Part shown: one piece after another, positions 30,165-37,836 of the stretch
Position numbering within the stretch: the stretch's first letter is position 1
Layout of the letters: the number at the start of each line of letters is the position of its first letter
NCBI GenBank assembly: GCA_964625275.1
Contig: CAZVBH010000005.1
Location: 1-47,629, forward strand
DNA from: UBA3775 sp964625275
GTDB taxonomy: Bacteria > Bacillota > Clostridia > Lachnospirales > Lachnospiraceae
Length of the DNA stretch: 47,629 bases
Direction of reading: 5' to 3'
The notes under the pieces: model-generated
The model's input: the letters and a program-made list of their open reading frames with translations, nothing else
What the model was told of the DNA's origin: nothing
Database searches by the model: none
Made by a program: the position numbers and the translations under genes

Positions 30165-30998
30165 ATGAAAAATAAAGATAAAAGCTTAATGCCTGAAACT
30201 GATCAAGGCATTAAACCACAAGATGAGAAAACCGATAAAAAACGAATTTATACCTCGTTGCTTTTGGTTCTTCTTGCAATTGTCTGTGTTACTGTTACTA
30301 CAATTGCCTGGTTTACAATAGCCGACAATACAAAGGTCAACAGTATCAGCATGGACATTACAACAGGCTCAAATCTTAGATTTGACCTTGATCCTCATGA
30401 GGAGTTTACTGATTATTTAAAAACCCTTACCTTTAACGATATTTCCAATAGAATACTTAAAGAAAAGGGCTTTGATATGAGTGAGGTTCCTCTTGAACCT
30501 GTTACAACAGAAGATGTTTCTACCTTTACCTTTGAAGATGGAACCGTAGTTGAAGGTGAGAGCGGTGCTTATCTTGAGTTTACGCTTAATTTTATGGCAA
30601 CTCAGAATATGTATGTTCATCTTACAACCGCTAACAGCTCAGGTAATTCTGATGGAACACTTATCAGCTCTGATAATTCTAATCTGGTTGAGTCCATGAG
30701 AATCAGCTTTACAGCTAATAACTTCACCTATGTCTATGATCCTGGTATGGGTGATGAAAGTACTTCTGAAAATAGCATTAAGACCTTTGGTTTAAAGGAT
30801 TCATCAAGCATGGTCTTAAATGATAACAATAAAATGTTTTATTTGATGGAGTTTGTAAACAAACCTGTTGTTGTACATATTTGGCTTGAAGGAACAGATG
30901 AAGCCTGTATCGATGATTTAAGAGGTGCTGAGTACAAGATTTCTCTTAGATTTGTCGGAACAGACAAAAATAATAATTCACTTGAGGCTGAGGATTAA
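30165..30998 (+). CDS. SipW-type fibre-subunit-like protein D, divergent
   Basis: 277 residues, the most divergent of the four. It has a longer, highly charged cytoplasmic lead of about 27 residues before the membrane helix (about 29-47), which ends in TTIAWFTIAD. The C-terminal signature is kept as WLEGTDEAC (240-248), but the first cysteine of the CD..C pair is Thr244, so any disulphide made by A-C cannot form in the same way. The tail is acidic and polar (ending SLEAED). Ribosome site TAGGAAATG region, 19 bases after gene C. Its longer lead resembles leader protein 1 at the other end of the locus. It may be a cap, anchor or regulatory subunit; this is inference. Confidence 0.78.
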   Translation: MKNKDKSLMPETDQGIKPQDEKTDKKRIYTSLLLVLLAIVCVTVTTIAWFTIADNTKVNSISMDITTGSNLRFDLDPHEEFTDYLKTLTFNDISNRILKEKGFDMSEVPLEPVTTEDVSTFTFEDGTVVEGESGAYLEFTLNFMATQNMYVHLTTANSSGNSDGTLISSDNSNLVESMRISFTANNFTYVYDPGMGDESTSENSIKTFGLKDSSSMVLNDNNKMFYLMEFVNKPVVVHIWLEGTDEACIDDLRGAEYKISLRFVGTDKNNNSLEAED

Positions 30999-31271
30999 TT
31001 AGCAAACAATAGGCTTTAAATATTAAAGCTATTGAGGTAGATTAGTCTGCAACTAATCTATGATAAGTTTATTTAGCTCTGCTTAAGTTATATCAGCTTT
31101 GCTATAATTTAAATTCACTATGTAAATTATACCGGCATGAATAAAAAGAAGGGGGACGTGCCCGGTTTAATTAAGGTTAACCTGTAATCAGATTTAATGC
31201 TTATAAGTTATCCTATATATGCTTTTAACTAAGCAATTTTAGTTTTACCCGTACAGAAAGGCGATTTTCTA
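30999..31271 (+). other. Intergenic hairpins upstream of the signal peptidase gene
   Basis: TAGATTAG (31038-31045) pairs perfectly with CTAATCTA (31053-31060). TATAATTTA (31103-31111) pairs with TAAATTATA (31123-31131), and its first six bases are also a -10 candidate. Neither has a T-run. Together they could be an operator or RNA processing site between the subunit genes and the maturation/ATPase genes. No gene seen. Confidence 0.45.
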
Positions 31272-32018
31272 ATGAAAGTTATTAAGAAAACACTTACTAT
31301 TTTAATCAGCATTGTGCTTTGGATAATTATCCTTTTGGCAGCACTCTATGCATTTACTACCCTGGCAACAAGGGACACAAACAGTGTATCAAATCTTGGA
31401 GGCTTTACTCCGATGATTGTAGAATCAAATTCTATGTCGCCAACCTTTGATGCGGGAGATTTAATTATAATTAAGAAATGTGATGTGTCTAAGCTATCTG
31501 AAGGTGACATCATCACATTCCACACTATTATTGATAATGAGTATGCACTCAATACTCATAGAATCCAGACTATTACTGATACAGATGGAATCAGAAGTTA
31601 TGTAACAAAGGGTGATAACAACGATATCGAAGATACTCACAGCATAGCTGATGGCGATATCGTAGGTAAGTATTGTGTAAGAATACCTAAGCTTGGAAAG
31701 GTTATGAATGTCCTTTCAAGCAGTACAGGCTTCCTTGTTATCATCGTTCTGCCTTTACTTTTATTCTTCATTTATCAGGTTTACCATTTGGTAATGGTAA
31801 GCATCAATCTCAAAAAGGCTATTGCAGCTGAAGAAGCCGCTGCTAAGGCAGAGCAGGATGATGAATTAGACAAGAAGCGTGCTGAAGCAGAAGAAGCACT
31901 TGCTGAAGCTAAGAGAATTAAGGCTGAGGCCGAGGCTGCACTTGCACAGGCACAAGGCAAGTCAGCTGATGATACTGTTGCTTCTGAAGCTAAGTCTTCC
32001 GATTCTGAAGAAGCTTAA
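31272..32018 (+). CDS. SipW-like (S26B) signal peptidase with coiled-coil tail
   Basis: 248 residues. N-terminal membrane helix (about 8-30), then the catalytic Ser motif SNSMSPTF (Ser54) and NTHRI (His96), giving the Ser-His dyad of the S26B family that includes SipW and the ER signal peptidase (rather than Ser-Lys of ordinary SipS/LepB). TKGDNN (112-117) is the conserved Gly-Asp box. A second membrane helix lies at about 153-178. After it comes an unusual Ala/Glu/Lys-rich tail of about 65 residues, predicted coiled coil and cytoplasmic, that ordinary SipW enzymes lack. The Ser box is divergent (SNSMSP instead of SGSMEP). Its place just after seven putative substrates and before the ATPase suggests it matures them. 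Another S26B enzyme follows 4.5 kb later, so the two may have different substrates. Confidence 0.9.
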   Translation: MKVIKKTLTILISIVLWIIILLAALYAFTTLATRDTNSVSNLGGFTPMIVESNSMSPTFDAGDLIIIKKCDVSKLSEGDIITFHTIIDNEYALNTHRIQTITDTDGIRSYVTKGDNNDIEDTHSIADGDIVGKYCVRIPKLGKVMNVLSSSTGFLVIIVLPLLLFFIYQVYHLVMVSINLKKAIAAEEAAAKAEQDDELDKKRAEAEEALAEAKRIKAEAEAALAQAQGKSADDTVASEAKSSDSEEA

Positions 32019-32209
32019 ATTTAGTTGCACTTTTACTGCATCTTCATAATCAATACTCGATTTGCTAGAAAGTTAATAATCAATTCTTAGCCGGAAGGTC
32101 TGTTGATTTTGTGATTAACTGAAAATGATTCAGACTTAACTAAGATGATAGATTTAGGGAATTGATAGAAAACTTATAATTTATTAAGTAAGAAGGGGAA
32201 TGTTTTTTA

Positions 32210-33931
32210 ATGAGTGAATTTCTCAAATATGCATATGAAATAATTGCTAAGATTATTTACAATATAGCGGAAGTCTTTGCAGCTATTTATTACTTATTTA
32301 TTGGAAGCTGGCCTGAATACATTCTGATTTTTGAGTCATATTTTCCAAACCTGGTAATTGTTGCAAAAATTCTTGCGGTTATACTTAGTTTGATTTTGGC
32401 AGCAATCCCAATTGTACTGCTTGTAGTCATAATAAGAAGAACGATACTTCATATTCAGCTCAAGGCTGATAAAGATGATAATGTATCTCTTTATAAAGAA
32501 ATCGGAAGATTAAATAAGCAGGTTTTAAATCTTATTGATGAAAAAAATAAAATTCTTGCCATCAAGGTAAATACAATGGGTGGCACAGAAAGAATCCCTT
32601 ACATGGGTGCATCAGCTCTTACTGATGATGTTATACCGACTCTTGGTAATGTCACAGGCGTTAAAGCTGAGGGCGCTGAGGGTGAAGTGGCAGTTGCCGG
32701 TGGTGTTGCTGTTGTTCCCGGTGCAGCCGGTAAGGTTAATATCAGTGCTGAAACAAATATTGGTGATGATGCTATTTCTAATGCAGCAGCTGCTGCAGCT
32801 ACTGCTGCCGCTGAAGCTAAGGCAAAGGCAGAAGAACAGGAGCAGAAGCTTGCTTCACGTTTCCCAAAGCTGAGCCTTGTAGATTTAAAGTATGCAGATT
32901 ATCATTCTCCTGAATTTGATAATGAAATTACACTTCAGCAATTTGTTGAAAACTATCGACTTTTTGCTGCAAGCCAGATGCATCTCTATTATACACCTGA
33001 AATTGTAAGAAGATTTGTTGCCGGTATGGCAGCCAGTAAGCTTCTTATTCTCGAAGGTATATCAGGTACCGGTAAAACCAGTCTTCCATATTCCTTCAGC
33101 CGTTATTTATGCAATCCGGCTACAATGGTTTCAGTTCAGCCTTCCTTTAGAGACAGAACTGAGCTTTTAGGATACTTTAACGAATTCTCAAAGCGTTTCA
33201 ATGAGACTGAGTTCCTTCGTGCACTTTACGAAGCAGGCTATAGAGAAGAGCCTAGCTACATCGTTCTCGACGAGATGAACCTTGCTCGTATTGAGTACTA
33301 CTTTGCTGAGATGCTTTCAGTTCTTGAAATGCCATCCCATGATGAGTGGGTACTCGACCTTGTTCCAACAGCATGGCCAAGAGATCCTGACCACTTAGAG
33401 GGTGGTAAGATTACAGTACCTGACACAGTTTGGTTTATCGGTACTGCCAATAACGATGACTCTACCTTCACCATTACTGATAAGGTTTACGATAGAGCGA
33501 TTCCAATTGAATTAAATGAAAGAGCTGCTGCATTTGAATGTGATCCTCAGCCTGTCTGTAGCGTAACAAGCGCCCACCTTCAGGAGCTTTTCGCAAAAGC
33601 AAAGGAAGAGCATCCAATCAGTGATGCAACAATAGACAAGATGAATAAGCTTGATAACTATCTTATTACAAGATTTAAGCTTTCATTCGGTAACCGTATT
33701 ATCAAGCAGATGTATGACTTTATTCCTGTTTATGTTGCCTGCGGAGGAACCGAGCTTGATGGAATGGATTATATCATTGCCAGAAAGGTATTAAAGAAGT
33801 TTGAAAGTCTTAATGTAAGCTTCGTAAGAGACGAAATCAAGGGACTTATTGTTTATATAGAAAAGACATTCGGAAAGACAAATATGAGAGACAGCAGAGA
33901 TTATCTGACTCGAATTCAGAATCTCTATTAA
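32210..33931 (+). CDS. Membrane-anchored McrB-like AAA+ ATPase
   Basis: 573 residues. An amphipathic N-terminus, a strong hydrophobic stretch (about 47-77, one or two membrane helices), a short coiled coil (about 90-118), an Ala/Gly-rich linker (about 150-210), then the AAA+ domain: Walker A GISGTGKT (283-290), Walker B IVLDEMN followed by LARIEYYFAEML (351-369), sensor GTANND (411-416) and Arg finger region YDRA (Arg429). The 'DEMNLAR.EYYF' and 'GTaN.D.st' forms are those of the McrB/MoxR side of AAA+ proteins. McrB itself is a soluble GTPase of modification-dependent restriction; here the membrane anchor and surface-protein neighbours argue for a role at the membrane. Partner is probably the DUF2357 protein directly downstream, as in McrB-McrC pairs. 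GGGG about 9-12 bases before the ATG. Confidence 0.88.
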   Translation: MSEFLKYAYEIIAKIIYNIAEVFAAIYYLFIGSWPEYILIFESYFPNLVIVAKILAVILSLILAAIPIVLLVVIIRRTILHIQLKADKDDNVSLYKEIGRLNKQVLNLIDEKNKILAIKVNTMGGTERIPYMGASALTDDVIPTLGNVTGVKAEGAEGEVAVAGGVAVVPGAAGKVNISAETNIGDDAISNAAAAAATAAAEAKAKAEEQEQKLASRFPKLSLVDLKYADYHSPEFDNEITLQQFVENYRLFAASQMHLYYTPEIVRRFVAGMAASKLLILEGISGTGKTSLPYSFSRYLCNPATMVSVQPSFRDRTELLGYFNEFSKRFNETEFLRALYEAGYREEPSYIVLDEMNLARIEYYFAEMLSVLEMPSHDEWVLDLVPTAWPRDPDHLEGGKITVPDTVWFIGTANNDDSTFTITDKVYDRAIPIELNERAAAFECDPQPVCSVTSAHLQELFAKAKEEHPISDATIDKMNKLDNYLITRFKLSFGNRIIKQMYDFIPVYVACGGTELDGMDYIIARKVLKKFESLNVSFVRDEIKGLIVYIEKTFGKTNMRDSRDYLTRIQNLY

Positions 33932-33976
33932 TATTTAGGCATCTGCTATTAGATGCCCGGCTGCTTTGGAGGGAAA

Positions 33977-36487
33977 ATGGCTAATACAATTAATGACCTT
34001 TATTTTAAATATATAAATAAGGTTGGCAGAACACTTGAAAATGACAGATACTTCCAGTATCTCTTTGAAGTGGTTCAAGCCGGCAATAACACTGTAAAGC
34101 AGTATAACCAGATTCTGCATAAGGTTGTAGACGAAAGATGGCTTACAACCATTGAGGAGAGTCTGGATGCAATCAACAATATCATTGATAAACCCAGAAG
34201 GTTCATTACTACTAAGGAAGAGGTTGTTCCGGTAGCACTTGCTCGTAAAATAACAGCTGACAGCGTTAGACACCTCAGCATGAACACCCAGTTTATTGCA
34301 AGTAATGAAAATAATGAGGTTATGCCAACGAGAATCCTCAATGTTTCCACAGAGGAATCCTATGACCTCTACGAAAACAGATTTATATATCATCTTATTC
34401 AAAGACTCATCACCTTTATTGATAAAAGAACGGATGTAATCTTCTGGTCTACAGGTGATGAAAAAATGAATACCTTGACCTACGAAAGTAAGGTTGATGA
34501 TGCATATGAGGAAATTGAATATAAGCTTGAAATGAAGATAAAAAACCGCCAGAGTCTTGCTGAAAATGACACTGACAATATGAATGTCTTCATGCGAATT
34601 GACCGAGTAAGAAGACTCGTGCTTTCGCTCAGAACCAGCTCATTTTGCAGCATAATGGCAGGCTGTTCAAAGGTTCACAGTCCTATTCAGCGTACAAACC
34701 TTATGATGAAGGACCCTGACTACAGAACCTGTTACAAGCTTTGGCAGTTCCTTGAAAGCTATGATGAGGTTGGATATACAATAGAGGTTCAGAATTCAGC
34801 ACTTGAATTCGATGAGGAATATATGTTCCAGCTCTATACAAATCTGATTACCAATTATACAGTTTTCAAAAGTCTCTTAGATGATGAACGCAATATTGCT
34901 GAAGAAGCCGGAAAGAAGCGAAGAGTAATAAAGCCAAAGTTCATTAAGAGAATCGAAGAACAGATTGTAGATAATTATGACCTCGAGGATGTTGAAATTC
35001 GAAAGGTTATTATAGAAGAGGTTACTCAGGCTCAGCTTGATGCTGAAGCTAAGCTTGAAGAAGAAATCAAGGCACGAAAAGATGTTGAAGATGCTCTCGA
35101 TGAGATGGAATCTCAGATGAACATGCTCAATCAGCAGATGTTTAATGCCATGGAAATGAGTACTGCCGCTGAAAAACGAGCCGGTGAAGCCGAAGCTGCA
35201 ATGGATGAGGCATTAACCAAGCTTGAAGCTGAAACTACAGCAAAGGACAATGCCCTTAAAGAAATTGAAGGCCTTAAGAATGAAGCAGATGAGCTCAAAA
35301 AGCAGCTGGAAGCCCTTAAAGCCGAACGTGATGCAATTCAGAATGAAGTTAAATCAGCCAAAGAGGCTGCAGAGCTTGCACAGCTTGAATCAGATATAGC
35401 CAAAGAAGAAGCAGCTAAAGAAATTGAAAAGACAAAAGCAGAGGCAGCTGATGAAATAGCCAAGACAAAGCAGGAAGCTGATTCAGAAATTTCAAAGACT
35501 AAAGCTGAGTCAGAAGCTAAGCTTGCAAGTACAAAGCAGGAAGCTGATAATCAGATTAAGAGAATTACTGAAGCTTCAAATGCCGAAATAGAAAAAACTA
35601 AGTCTGAAGCAGCAACTGAAATTGAAAAAACTAAGTCAGAAGCAGCAACTGAAATTGAAAAAACTAAGTCAGAAGCAGCAACTGAGATTGAAAAAACTAA
35701 ATTAGAAACAGCTGCTGAGATTGAAAAAATTAATAATTCAGCTGAATCAGAAATTAACAGAATTAAGAATGAATCTGCTTCTGAAATAGCTGACCTAAAT
35801 GAAAAGCTTAAGGAAGCTAATAGTTTAGCTGACTCAGAACGTAGTGACAAAGAGGCAGCTCTTAAGATGGCTGAAAAGGAACGACAGGACAGAGAGCTTG
35901 CCGAAGAAACCTGTGCAGCCAGAATTGAGCAGTTAAATAAGCGCTCTGCTGCAGAAATAGAGAAAACACAAAATGAAGCCAAAAGCTTAATTGAAAAGAC
36001 TAAGGCTGAAGCAGAGTCTCAGATTAAAGAGACAAAGGAAAATGCAGAAGCTGAAATTCAGAAAATTAAGACTGAATCGGAAGATGAAATTCAGAAAACC
36101 AAGGATGCTTCTGCTGCTGAAATTCAGAAAACTAAGGACGCTTCTGCAGCTGAAATCCAGAGGAATAAAGAAGAAGCTGCAACTAAGATTAAGAAGCTTC
36201 AGGATAAAGCAGCTTCTGATGTTGAAGCAGCAAAGCTTCAGGCTGAAGCTCAGGTTTTAGAAGCAAACAAGCGTGTAAAAGAGGCTGAAAACGAAGCCAA
36301 GCTTCAGCAAAAGCGTGCTGATGAAGAAGCTTCAAGGAGAGCTAAAGCTGAGAAGAAGGCTGAAGCTAACAGCCTTTCTAAGTACATAGTAACGGCACTT
36401 AACAACAGAAATAAGAAAGCAGGAGTAAATGATACTGAAAAAGTGTCAGATGGCGAAAATAAAGAAAGTAATGAGGATAATAAGTAA
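33977..36487 (+). CDS. DUF2357-type protein with long coiled-coil C-terminus (McrC-like partner of the ATPase)
   Basis: ATG 33977 is chosen because GGAGGG (33968-33973) precedes it; the frame is open from 33953 but without a ribosome site. 836 residues. The first about 340 match what I know of DUF2357 (YENRFIYHLIQRLITFID, then a helical region), the domain found next to McrB-type ATPases, including in McrC-like proteins. Where such proteins often carry a PD-(D/E)XK nuclease, this one has about 450 residues of Glu/Lys/Ala coiled coil (about 350-798), much of it an 11-residue repeat of the type EIEKTKSEAAT, and then a polar tail. No nuclease motif is visible. It lies 45 bases after the ATPase gene. 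Likely an ATPase-bound scaffold reaching along or away from the membrane. Confidence 0.8.
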   Translation: MANTINDLYFKYINKVGRTLENDRYFQYLFEVVQAGNNTVKQYNQILHKVVDERWLTTIEESLDAINNIIDKPRRFITTKEEVVPVALARKITADSVRHLSMNTQFIASNENNEVMPTRILNVSTEESYDLYENRFIYHLIQRLITFIDKRTDVIFWSTGDEKMNTLTYESKVDDAYEEIEYKLEMKIKNRQSLAENDTDNMNVFMRIDRVRRLVLSLRTSSFCSIMAGCSKVHSPIQRTNLMMKDPDYRTCYKLWQFLESYDEVGYTIEVQNSALEFDEEYMFQLYTNLITNYTVFKSLLDDERNIAEEAGKKRRVIKPKFIKRIEEQIVDNYDLEDVEIRKVIIEEVTQAQLDAEAKLEEEIKARKDVEDALDEMESQMNMLNQQMFNAMEMSTAAEKRAGEAEAAMDEALTKLEAETTAKDNALKEIEGLKNEADELKKQLEALKAERDAIQNEVKSAKEAAELAQLESDIAKEEAAKEIEKTKAEAADEIAKTKQEADSEISKTKAESEAKLASTKQEADNQIKRITEASNAEIEKTKSEAATEIEKTKSEAATEIEKTKSEAATEIEKTKLETAAEIEKINNSAESEINRIKNESASEIADLNEKLKEANSLADSERSDKEAALKMAEKERQDRELAEETCAARIEQLNKRSAAEIEKTQNEAKSLIEKTKAEAESQIKETKENAEAEIQKIKTESEDEIQKTKDASAAEIQKTKDASAAEIQRNKEEAATKIKKLQDKAASDVEAAKLQAEAQVLEANKRVKEAENEAKLQQKRADEEASRRAKAEKKAEANSLSKYIVTALNNRNKKAGVNDTEKVSDGENKESNEDNK
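35585..35716 (+). repeat. 33-bp in-frame tandem repeat, 4 copies, in the coiled-coil gene
   Basis: Units start at 35585, 35618, 35651 and 35684 and encode EIEKTKSEAAT. The 11-residue period is a hendecad, a coiled-coil form with slightly right-handed to straight supercoil. A related 33-bp set (EIQKTKDASAA) lies at 36086-36184. Confidence 0.9.
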
Positions 36488-36489
36488 TC

Positions 36490-37146
36490 ATGTTAAAGAA
36501 GATTATCTTTAAAGCGATTAATATTATTTCTGTAACTGTAATTATTTGTTCAGTTCTGATACTTATTTCTGTTTTACTTACAAAATCAGGTAAGGCACCA
36601 TCTATCTTTGGTTATTCAATGTTTACAGTAATGACCGGCAGCATGGAGCCTACAATACCTACAAATTCACTTATTGTAGTAAAAGAAACTGACTCATCAG
36701 AGCTTGCGGTTGGTGATGTGATTTCCTTCTACTCCAGAGATCCATCACTTTCAGGTTCAGTAAATACACATCGTATTGTAGGAATTGAGCCGGATGGAGA
36801 ACAGTATATTTTCACTACCAAGGGTGATGCAAATAATTCAAATGATATTTATACAACACTTGATAGTGATGTAATTGGCGAAGTAGTCTTTAATTCCTAT
36901 TATTTAGGAGTTGCAATAAGACTTTTATCAAATCCACTTATTTTTATTCCGTTAATTGTTGTGCCACTTGCACTCATGATAATTATTAATCTTTATCAGA
37001 CAGTGTCACTGGCAAAGAAAATTACAAAGGAAGAGGAAGAAAAGGCTGTTAAAGCGACTCTCGAAGTAATAGCAAGACGCAAGCAGGCTATAAATGATAA
37101 GCAGGTTACAAATGATGAGCAGGCTACGAATGATGAGCAGCAGTAA
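36490..37146 (+). CDS. SipW-type (S26B) signal peptidase, canonical
   Basis: 218 residues. Membrane helix (about 9-30), catalytic box TGSMEPTI (Ser51), NTHRI (His94) and TKGDANNSND (110-119): the textbook S26B/SipW set. A second membrane helix follows (about 149-169), then a short polar cytoplasmic tail with an 18-bp repeat (NDEQAT units, 37093-37146). It starts two bases after the DUF2357 stop, so it is translationally coupled to the ATPase/scaffold genes. In Bacillus, SipW cuts TasA and TapA; by analogy this enzyme would process the leader proteins of this locus. I did not assign the symbol sipW because two paralogues are present. Confidence 0.9.
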   Translation: MLKKIIFKAINIISVTVIICSVLILISVLLTKSGKAPSIFGYSMFTVMTGSMEPTIPTNSLIVVKETDSSELAVGDVISFYSRDPSLSGSVNTHRIVGIEPDGEQYIFTTKGDANNSNDIYTTLDSDVIGEVVFNSYYLGVAIRLLSNPLIFIPLIVVPLALMIIINLYQTVSLAKKITKEEEEKAVKATLEVIARRKQAINDKQVTNDEQATNDEQQ

Positions 37147-37210
37147 ATTAGGAGTATGAACTTCAATCATTTATTTTCTAAAATTATATGCTTAGTATTC
37201 ATTAAATGAG

Positions 37211-37239
37211 TTGAATTATTGGTAGAAATGTGCTATTAT
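37211..37239 (+). promoter_or_regulatory. Promoter of the zinc-ribbon gene
   Basis: TTGAAT (37211-37216), a 17-base spacer and TATTAT (37234-37239) preceded by TGC. GGGGAG lies before the ATG at 37274. It shows that the last gene can be expressed on its own. Confidence 0.55.
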
Positions 37240-37273
37240 TCAATTTAATAATACATTTTGGGGAGATGTTCAA

Positions 37274-37690
37274 ATGGTTAAATGTGTATCTTGTGGTAAA
37301 CTGGTAAAGTTTGATGGGGCAAAGTGTGAGGAATGTGGTCACGAGTATACCTTTGAAGAAATTAAGAAGCTCGCGGTTCAGGAGCAAAGTGCAAAGGAAG
37401 ATTTAAGTCTCAGACTTTTGCTTAAGGACAGAATTTACAGACTGGATTTTGCAGCAACGATTCTTCTTCTTATTGGAATAGTTCTTGCAATTCCTGCAAT
37501 TCTAAATATCAATCTTTATCTTAGAATTTATGGCGCGGCGAATGTTGCTGACTACGCACTTAGTGTAAGAAATTCCGGAATTGTTTATGCAGTACTTGCC
37601 GGAGGCTGCTTGGTTGCTTCACTTGTTTGTCATATTATTAAGATACTTTCAATCAAGAAGTCAGCAAATTTAAATTATTATAGCAATTAA
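37274..37690 (+). CDS. Small zinc-ribbon membrane protein
   Basis: 138 residues. The N-terminus has two CxxC pairs, CVSCGK and CEECGH, spaced like a single zinc ribbon (residues about 4-23). A short charged linker (about 25-52) is followed by two hydrophobic helices (about 56-80 and 98-125) and a basic tail, so the ribbon is probably cytoplasmic. I do not recognise a named family; such 'zinc-ribbon plus two helices' proteins are common unannotated membrane proteins in Clostridia. GGGGAG and its own promoter support it as a real gene. It is the last plus-strand gene of the surface locus, and whether it belongs to the system is open. Confidence 0.75.
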   Translation: MVKCVSCGKLVKFDGAKCEECGHEYTFEEIKKLAVQEQSAKEDLSLRLLLKDRIYRLDFAATILLLIGIVLAIPAILNINLYLRIYGAANVADYALSVRNSGIVYAVLAGGCLVASLVCHIIKILSIKKSANLNYYSN

Positions 37691-37719
37691 CTTTTTTTAT
37701 TTACTATTTCTTTTGATGC

Positions 37720-37756
37720 AAAAGGCAGATCTTTAATGATCTGCCTTTTGGTTTTA
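37720..37756 (+). terminator. Intrinsic terminator between the surface locus and argH
   Basis: AAAAGGCAGATC (37720-37731) pairs perfectly with GATCTGCCTTTT (37738-37749) around TTTAAT, then GGTTTTAT. The arm ends also give a T-run on the minus strand, so it may serve argH as well. Confidence 0.85.
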
Positions 37757-37757
37757 T

Positions 37758-37806
37758 AAAAGCGGATATTCGCAATCCGCTTCGCTACTTGCTCATAACC
37801 TTAAAG
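37758..37806 (+). repeat. 49-bp dispersed repeat, copy 1 (3' side of argH)
   Basis: Shares AAAGC.GATATT.GC.ATCC and then GCTTCGCTACTTGCT.ATAA with copy 2 at 39554-39602 in the same orientation, so argH lies between two direct repeats. The block has GCGGAT...ATCCGC inside, able to form a small hairpin. Confidence 0.85.
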
Positions 37807-37836
37807 CCACTTCGTGATAAGGTTAAGTTATTATCT

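Noticed and set aside
32210..36487. Annotating the ATPase and DUF2357 genes as an McrBC restriction system
   Set aside because: The ATPase is membrane-anchored, no nuclease motif is visible in the partner, and they are embedded between signal peptidases of a surface locus.
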